This document shows, piece by piece, positions 60,433-64,000 of a DNA stretch of 64,000 nucleotides; the stretch's first letter is position 1, and each line of letters opens with the position of its first letter. The notes under the pieces are model-generated. The model was not told the origin of the DNA and did not search any database. It saw nothing but the letters and a program-made list of their open reading frames with translations. Location of the stretch: the NCBI GenBank assembly GCA_015069095.1, contig SVJH01000004.1, forward strand, positions 48,432 to 112,431. Reading direction: 5' to 3'. Position numbers and translations under genes: made by a program. This DNA is from Oscillospiraceae bacterium (GTDB taxonomy: Bacteria > Bacillota > Clostridia > UMGS1810).

Positions 60433-61368
60433 TTATATTAAAAAAATTTCAATATTTACTTCTTTTGTTTCATCTACGATTGTTTCTTCAATTGCATCTG
60501 TAAACTGTTCTATTTCTCCTTTAAATGAAATATATGTTTCATATGATAACTTTGCACAAGTAGTTTCACCAAAATATTTTTCTATTATTTTAACAGTATT
60601 TTCATCTTTAAGTACAGTAACTTTTACCATGTTTGTTTCGTCATTACTTTTTGAATTTGAATCCGCAACTGAGCTTTCATCTAAAAGTATTTCTTCACTT
60701 TGTACAGTATCATCATTTGCAGGCGGAGTTTTTAATTCGGCAGTTGCTACTTCTACTTCATTTGCAGCAAAATACTTTTTAGAATCCTGCATTTGAATTG
60801 GTTCTAATACAACTCCTTCAACAATAGTGTTTGCATTACTGTCATTTGAATAAGTTGGTGTCTCTATATTCGTACTGCCGTTTGAAGTGCGTTCAATGTT
60901 ATTTTTTGTAACAACACTATTTTTCTCTAGTTGCTTTACATCATCTTTCGGAGCCTCTACGAATTTTGCATCAGGCAATTCTTTTTTTTCTACAGAACCA
61001 CTTTCAACAAAACCTCGGTCGTTTTCCACTTTGTTTAAATTATCATAAAGCGGTGTTTTAAATGATATAGCAAGAAGACAAATTGCAAAAACAGCCGAAC
61101 AAGTTTTAAAGTTAAAATATTTATAAAATGATTTTTTCTTATTTACTTCCTCTGTTGCAATTCTTCCTTTAAGCGATGCCATAAATCCTTGCGGCGCTTC
61201 TATTGTATTTTCAGATAAAGAATCGGAAATTAAAAGAATTTTACTGTATTCACTTTGACATTTGGCACAATTTTTTATATGATTTTCAAAATCGTGCTTT
61301 TGATTTTTATCAAGTTCGTTATCAATATATGCAGAAATATTGTTTTTGTATTTTCTACAATTTTTCAT
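60433..61368 (-). CDS. Anti-sigma factor with zinc-finger N-domain
   Basis: A 311-residue membrane anti-sigma factor. The N-terminal zf-HC2 domain has HDFENHIKNCAKC (His-x3-x3-Cys-x2-Cys pattern) at residues 26-38; a single membrane segment (about 90-107, SAVFAICLLAISF) leads to an extracytoplasmic low-complexity region rich in Asn, Ser and Asp, and a C-terminal folded part. It is 44 bases downstream of the ECF sigma gene, the standard pairing. It should hold the sigma factor at the membrane until an envelope signal releases it; the signal is unknown. Confidence 0.88.
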   Translation of the reverse strand: MKNCRKYKNNISAYIDNELDKNQKHDFENHIKNCAKCQSEYSKILLISDSLSENTIEAPQGFMASLKGRIATEEVNKKKSFYKYFNFKTCSAVFAICLLAISFKTPLYDNLNKVENDRGFVESGSVEKKELPDAKFVEAPKDDVKQLEKNSVVTKNNIERTSNGSTNIETPTYSNDSNANTIVEGVVLEPIQMQDSKKYFAANEVEVATAELKTPPANDDTVQSEEILLDESSVADSNSKSNDETNMVKVTVLKDENTVKIIEKYFGETTCAKLSYETYISFKGEIEQFTDAIEETIVDETKEVNIEIFLI

Positions 61369-61411
61369 CTTTTCCCTCCTGATTCTGGTTTATTTATCTA
61401 TATGACGAAAC

Positions 61412-61975
61412 TCAAAGCGAAAAAGTTCCGTCTTTTAAAAGAATTTCTTTCAAACTTTGTCTTGCTCTGTTTATTCGTGATTTAACAGTGCCTACCGAAC
61501 AGTTTTCTACGTCTGCAATCTCTTCATACGAAAGACCATTTATATCTCTTAAAATAATTACTTTTTTGTACTTATCACTAAGCAATCCTATTTTTTGCCA
61601 TACAAGTTTTTTAAGTTCTTTTTTTTCGTATGATGCTTCAGGCGTGAGCATATCCGATTCTATTTCAAGTGGATTTTCTTCGTCGTTTATTGTAATGGTT
61701 GAATCGTTCGTTCGTTTTCTTTTTCGTATTTCATCAAGGCACGAATTAACAGTAATTCTGTACAACCATGTAGAAAAGGATGATTTAAAATTGAATTTTG
61801 AAAGATTATGATATACTTTTATAAGTGCAATTTGTGCAATATCTGTTGCATCATGATGATTTTGTACCATTGAAAAAGCGGTTTTATAAATATTGTTCTG
61901 ATGTTTTTCAACAAGCATTTCAAAGGCATTGACATCACCATTTTGTGCTTTTATAATAATTTCTTTTTCATTCAA
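61412..61975 (-). CDS. ECF-type RNA polymerase sigma factor
   Basis: An about 187-residue sigma-70 factor of the ECF group. Region 2 is AFEMLVEKHQNNIYKTAFSMVQNHHDATDIAQ with FSTWLYRITVNSCLDEIRKRKR; region 4 is VIILRDINGLSYEEIADVENCSVGTVKSRINRARQSLKE. The open frame starts at GTG 61984, which overlaps the AGGGGG site; TTG at 61975 is eight bases from it and gives the usual MNEKE beginning, so I use it. Paired with the anti-sigma factor downstream. No clear autoregulatory promoter could be made out. Confidence 0.92.
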   Translation of the reverse strand: MNEKEIIIKAQNGDVNAFEMLVEKHQNNIYKTAFSMVQNHHDATDIAQIALIKVYHNLSKFNFKSSFSTWLYRITVNSCLDEIRKRKRTNDSTITINDEENPLEIESDMLTPEASYEKKELKKLVWQKIGLLSDKYKKVIILRDINGLSYEEIADVENCSVGTVKSRINRARQSLKEILLKDGTFSL

Positions 61976-62042
61976 TTTTCTCACCCCCTTTATTTATCAA
62001 ACTATACAATAACACAAAATTCTAAAATAATCAACAAAAATA

Positions 62043-62071
62043 TGGACAATGTTATAAAAATATTATATAAT
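62043..62071 (+). promoter_or_regulatory. Promoter of the Gfo/Idh/MocA gene
   Basis: TGGACA (62043-62048), 17-base spacer, TATAAT (62066-62071), about 20 bases before the start codon. Confidence 0.65.
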
Positions 62072-62090
62072 TTTATGCGAGGTGTTGTAT

Positions 62091-63221
62091 ATGAAAAAGA
62101 TAAACATAGGTGTTTTAGGTAGCGGTTTTATGGGAAAAACTCATACATTCGGTTACAAAACAATTCCGCTATATTATGAAAATATTGGCTTTGAAATAAA
62201 TTTAAAAGGTGTATGCGCATCAAACATTGAAAATGCAGTTAAACTTAAAAACAAAGCAGGCTTTAAGTATGCAACCGACAATATGTACGACATAATAAAC
62301 GACAAAGATATTGATGTTATTGATATATGTCTTCCAAATGTACTTCACAAAGATGCGATAATAAAATCTTTGGAAAATAAAAAGCATATTTACTGCGATA
62401 AACCACTTTGTATATCATTTAATGAAGCAAAAGAAATTCTTAATCTCGAAAAACAAACAAACACTATAAATCAGGTAACATTCCAAAACAGATTTTTCCC
62501 GGCAACACTTCTTGCTAAAAAAATGATTGATGAAGGGAAAATAGGAAATATTCTTACCTTTACTGCAAGTTTTCTTCACTCAGGAAGTGTTGACAAAGAA
62601 AAGCCTATTGGTTGGAAACAAAATGCGCTTGTTGCAGGTGGTGGTGTTCTTTTTGATTTAGGTTCGCACGTTATTGATTTACTTTATCATATGATGGGGG
62701 AATTTAAAAACGTTTTTTGCAAAACAAAAGTGCTATACAATAAAAGACCTGATTCAAACGGAAATATGATTGATATTACAGGCGAAGACAGTGCTTTTTT
62801 AATTATGGAAACAAAATCCGGTGCTTTAGGTAATGTTACTATTACCAAAGCAGCAACTGGCGAAAATGACGTTTTGACTTTTGAGATTTATGGAGATAAA
62901 GGTGCAATTAAGTTTAATCTAATGGATCCAAACTGGCTTTGGTATTTTGATAATACAAAAAAAGAAGAAGCATACGGTGGCGAAAGAGGATTTACAAAAA
63001 TAGAATGTGTGCAAAGATACGAATACCCTGCTGGCATTTTTCCAAGTAGCAAAAGTTCAATTGGATGGCTCAGAGGCCATGTTCACTGTCTTTACAATTT
63101 TTTGGATTGTGTTGCAAATAATAAAAAAACCTCGCCTTCTTTTAGTGAAGCAGCATATGTTCAATATGTTATGGAAAAAGCGTATGAAAGCAGCCGTACT
63201 ATGCAAATATCAAACTTGTAA
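62091..63221 (+). CDS. Gfo/Idh/MocA family oxidoreductase
   Basis: A 376-residue NAD(P)-dependent sugar or cyclitol dehydrogenase. Rossmann motif GVLGSGFMGKTHTFGY at residue 6, then VIDICLPNVLHKDAI near 82 and HIYCDKPLCIS near 105 with the family EKP equivalent DKP carrying the catalytic Lys; GGGVLFDLGSHVIDLLYHMMG near 183 has the Asp/His pair. GAGGTG precedes ATG 62091; an in-frame GTG nine bases earlier overlaps the ribosome site. Substrate unknown. It is followed after 11 bases by bioY. Confidence 0.9.
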   Translation: MKKINIGVLGSGFMGKTHTFGYKTIPLYYENIGFEINLKGVCASNIENAVKLKNKAGFKYATDNMYDIINDKDIDVIDICLPNVLHKDAIIKSLENKKHIYCDKPLCISFNEAKEILNLEKQTNTINQVTFQNRFFPATLLAKKMIDEGKIGNILTFTASFLHSGSVDKEKPIGWKQNALVAGGGVLFDLGSHVIDLLYHMMGEFKNVFCKTKVLYNKRPDSNGNMIDITGEDSAFLIMETKSGALGNVTITKAATGENDVLTFEIYGDKGAIKFNLMDPNWLWYFDNTKKEEAYGGERGFTKIECVQRYEYPAGIFPSSKSSIGWLRGHVHCLYNFLDCVANNKKTSPSFSEAAYVQYVMEKAYESSRTMQISNL

Positions 63222-63232
63222 AAGAGATAAAA

Positions 63233-63757
63233 ATGAAAACAAAAGATTTAATTTACTGTGCTCTGTTTTGCACACTTATTATAATCGGGGCATTTTTGAA
63301 AATTTCAATACCACCGTTTCCGATGTTTTTCACAATGCAGACATTTTTTGTTATACTTGCAGGTTATGTTCTTGATGCTAAAAGAGGTACTGTATCTGTT
63401 TCTGTTTACATATTACTTGGGCTTATTGGAATACCTGTATTTAGCACAGGTGGAGGGATTTCATATATTCTCTCTCCTACTTTTGGATTTTTAATTGGTT
63501 TTATACCGGCTTCATATGTAATTTCAAAACTAACAGTAAAAAAGATTAAATTTTATCCTTCTCTTATTGCAGTTGCTATGATTTACACTGTCGGTATTTT
63601 GTATTTTATATTGATTAAAAATGTATATCTTGCAGAAAGTGTTTCTGCACTTTCATTCGTGTCAACTTGTTTGGTATTTTTCATACCTTTTGATATATTG
63701 AGTGCATTTTTTTCATATGTTTTATCAAAAAGAATAAAAAGGTCAAAAATTATCTAA
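63233..63757 (+). CDS. bioY: Biotin transporter BioY (ECF S-component)
   Basis: A 174-residue BioY with about six membrane segments. Family markers are IGAFLKISIPPFPMFFTMQTFFVILAG near 20, LGLIGIPVFSTGGG near 62 and SPTFGFLIGFIPASYVI near 82. No EcfA/EcfT genes are near, so it would use shared ATPases or act alone, as known for several Bacillota. AAAGAGAT lies before ATG 63233. No biotin-repressor site could be recognised, because it follows the oxidoreductase gene with only 11 bases between. Confidence 0.94.
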   Translation: MKTKDLIYCALFCTLIIIGAFLKISIPPFPMFFTMQTFFVILAGYVLDAKRGTVSVSVYILLGLIGIPVFSTGGGISYILSPTFGFLIGFIPASYVISKLTVKKIKFYPSLIAVAMIYTVGILYFILIKNVYLAESVSALSFVSTCLVFFIPFDILSAFFSYVLSKRIKRSKII

Positions 63758-63765
63758 AATTCCAC

Positions 63766-63794
63766 TTGAAATGATATTTTAAATGGTGTATAAT
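63766..63794 (+). promoter_or_regulatory. Promoter of the tRNA-Ser-like transcript
   Basis: TTGAAA (63766-63771), 17-base spacer, perfect TATAAT (63789-63794). The start would be near 63801, six bases before the tRNA acceptor strand. Confidence 0.78.
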
Positions 63795-63806
63795 ACTATC
63801 TTGTAC

Positions 63807-63846
63807 GGAGAAGTATCGAAGTGGTCATAACGGGGCGCACTCGAAA
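63807..63846 (+). tRNA. tRNA-Ser(CGA), 5' half only within the window
   Basis: GGAGAAG (acceptor, 63807-63813), TA, a serine-type D arm (TCGAAGTGGTCATAACGG) and the start of the anticodon arm GCGCA with loop CTCGAAA (anticodon CGA at 63842-63844) match clostridial tRNA-Ser. The next bases are TTGTT, not the TGCGY needed to close the anticodon stem, and no variable arm, GGTTCGAATCC T arm or CTTCTCC acceptor follows up to 64000. The gene is therefore interrupted in or beside the anticodon loop, or is a fragment. A good promoter upstream argues that it is transcribed. Confidence 0.68.
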
Positions 63847-64000
63847 TTGTTTCAAACTTTTAGAAGTTGTTGGAACACAATTCTCTGCAAACCCTGTAAC
63901 AGTGCGGTTTACAGCAATCAGTGCTGACAGAACAAAAAATCTTTTCTAATGAGATTTCTAATAAAATTAAATATTTGCTTTAAACTTTGAAAAAAGTTTA
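63847..64000 (+). other. Sequence interrupting the tRNA-Ser; possible intron or insertion
   Basis: Just past the anticodon loop GAAATTGT (63843-63850) can pair with ACAATTC (63877-63883), enclosing a smaller AACTT/AAGTT hairpin; CTGTAA (from 63894) pairs with TTACAG further on. Such dense pairing fits a structured RNA like a group I intron, but I could not match the conserved core. The last 60 bases are AT-rich. The window ends before any 3' tRNA half. Confidence 0.4.

Noticed and set aside
63902..63907. GTGCGG as a group II intron 5' end inside the tRNA-Ser interruption
   Set aside because: The bases before it do not resume a tRNA exon, and no domain V or reverse transcriptase is visible; too short a motif to support the claim.
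1..64000. Insertion sequences, prophage, integrase or transposase genes
   Set aside because: None of the coding regions shows such motifs; the only hints of mobility are the PHP cassette and the interrupted tRNA.

Overview
The window is low-G+C DNA whose genes have Shine-Dalgarno sites of the GGAGG/AAGGAG type and promoters close to TTGACA-N17-TATAAT. The gene families point to an anaerobic, plant-glycan-degrading member of the Clostridia: an L21-Prp-L27-Obg-YhbY-NadD cluster with an L27 that carries the Prp-cleaved N-terminal extension, and DUF1836, DUF1846, DUF6062, DUF421/DUF4363, BioY, YitT and LuxS families. No mobile element, CRISPR array or rRNA gene was recognised. There is no gene-free stretch above 300 bases. 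Layout: (1) 1-3.2 kb, ribosome-associated operon on the minus strand (rplU, prp, rpmA, obg, yhbY, nadD), with a structured L21-type leader and a strong promoter. (2) 3.2-10.35 kb, a long minus-strand operon starting from a good promoter at 10318-10346: two zinc-ribbon membrane proteins with 15-bp tandem repeats, a YmdB-type phosphodiesterase, an orphan peptide-binding lipoprotein, a TOPRIM (RNase M5-like) protein, an OGG1-type glycosylase and a Cys-rich unknown. (3) 10.4-30 kb, a glycan locus: CapA-like protein, three giant secreted SASA/SGNH esterases (two of them a recent tandem duplication), an acyl esterase, GH3, a HAD protein, GH39 and a secreted GH10 xylanase, interrupted by the uraA-upp uracil salvage pair. 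The locus fits degradation of acetylated xylan. The HAD/GH3 operon and the GH10 gene share a repeated upstream motif placed like an activator site. (4) 30-36.2 kb, endonuclease IV, DUF6062, ComF, RecD2, an SGNH hydrolase and a PHP-domain gene of visibly higher G+C flanked by imperfect direct repeats. (5) 36.4-43.4 kb, a frameshifted acyl-CoA ligase with a palindromic operator, DUF1836, a 2-hydroxyacid dehydrogenase, DUF421/DUF4363, purC and DUF1846. (6) 43.5-49.7 kb, a catabolic cluster divergent from an AraC regulator: SDR, AroD-like Schiff-base enzyme, metallo-beta-lactamase-fold hydrolase, SDR, GH29 fucosidase, nitroreductase, GDPD. (7) 49.7-56.5 kb, YitT, EamA, TrmB, a ribbon-helix-helix protein, then a second sugar cluster (SDR, GH16, enolase-superfamily dehydratase) divergent from a second AraC regulator through overlapping promoters. 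(8) 56.5-64 kb, a TetR/CDF metal-efflux pair with operator-like inverted repeats, EamA, LuxS, a methyltransferase, an ECF sigma/anti-sigma pair, a Gfo/Idh/MocA oxidoreductase, BioY, and at the edge the 5' half of a tRNA-Ser(CGA) that is not followed by its 3' half. The most unusual signals are the interrupted tRNA-Ser, the shared operator of the xylan genes, the AroD-like cluster, the composition island at the PHP gene, and the repeat-bearing zinc-ribbon membrane pair. Product names come from motif recognition by eye; no database search was run.
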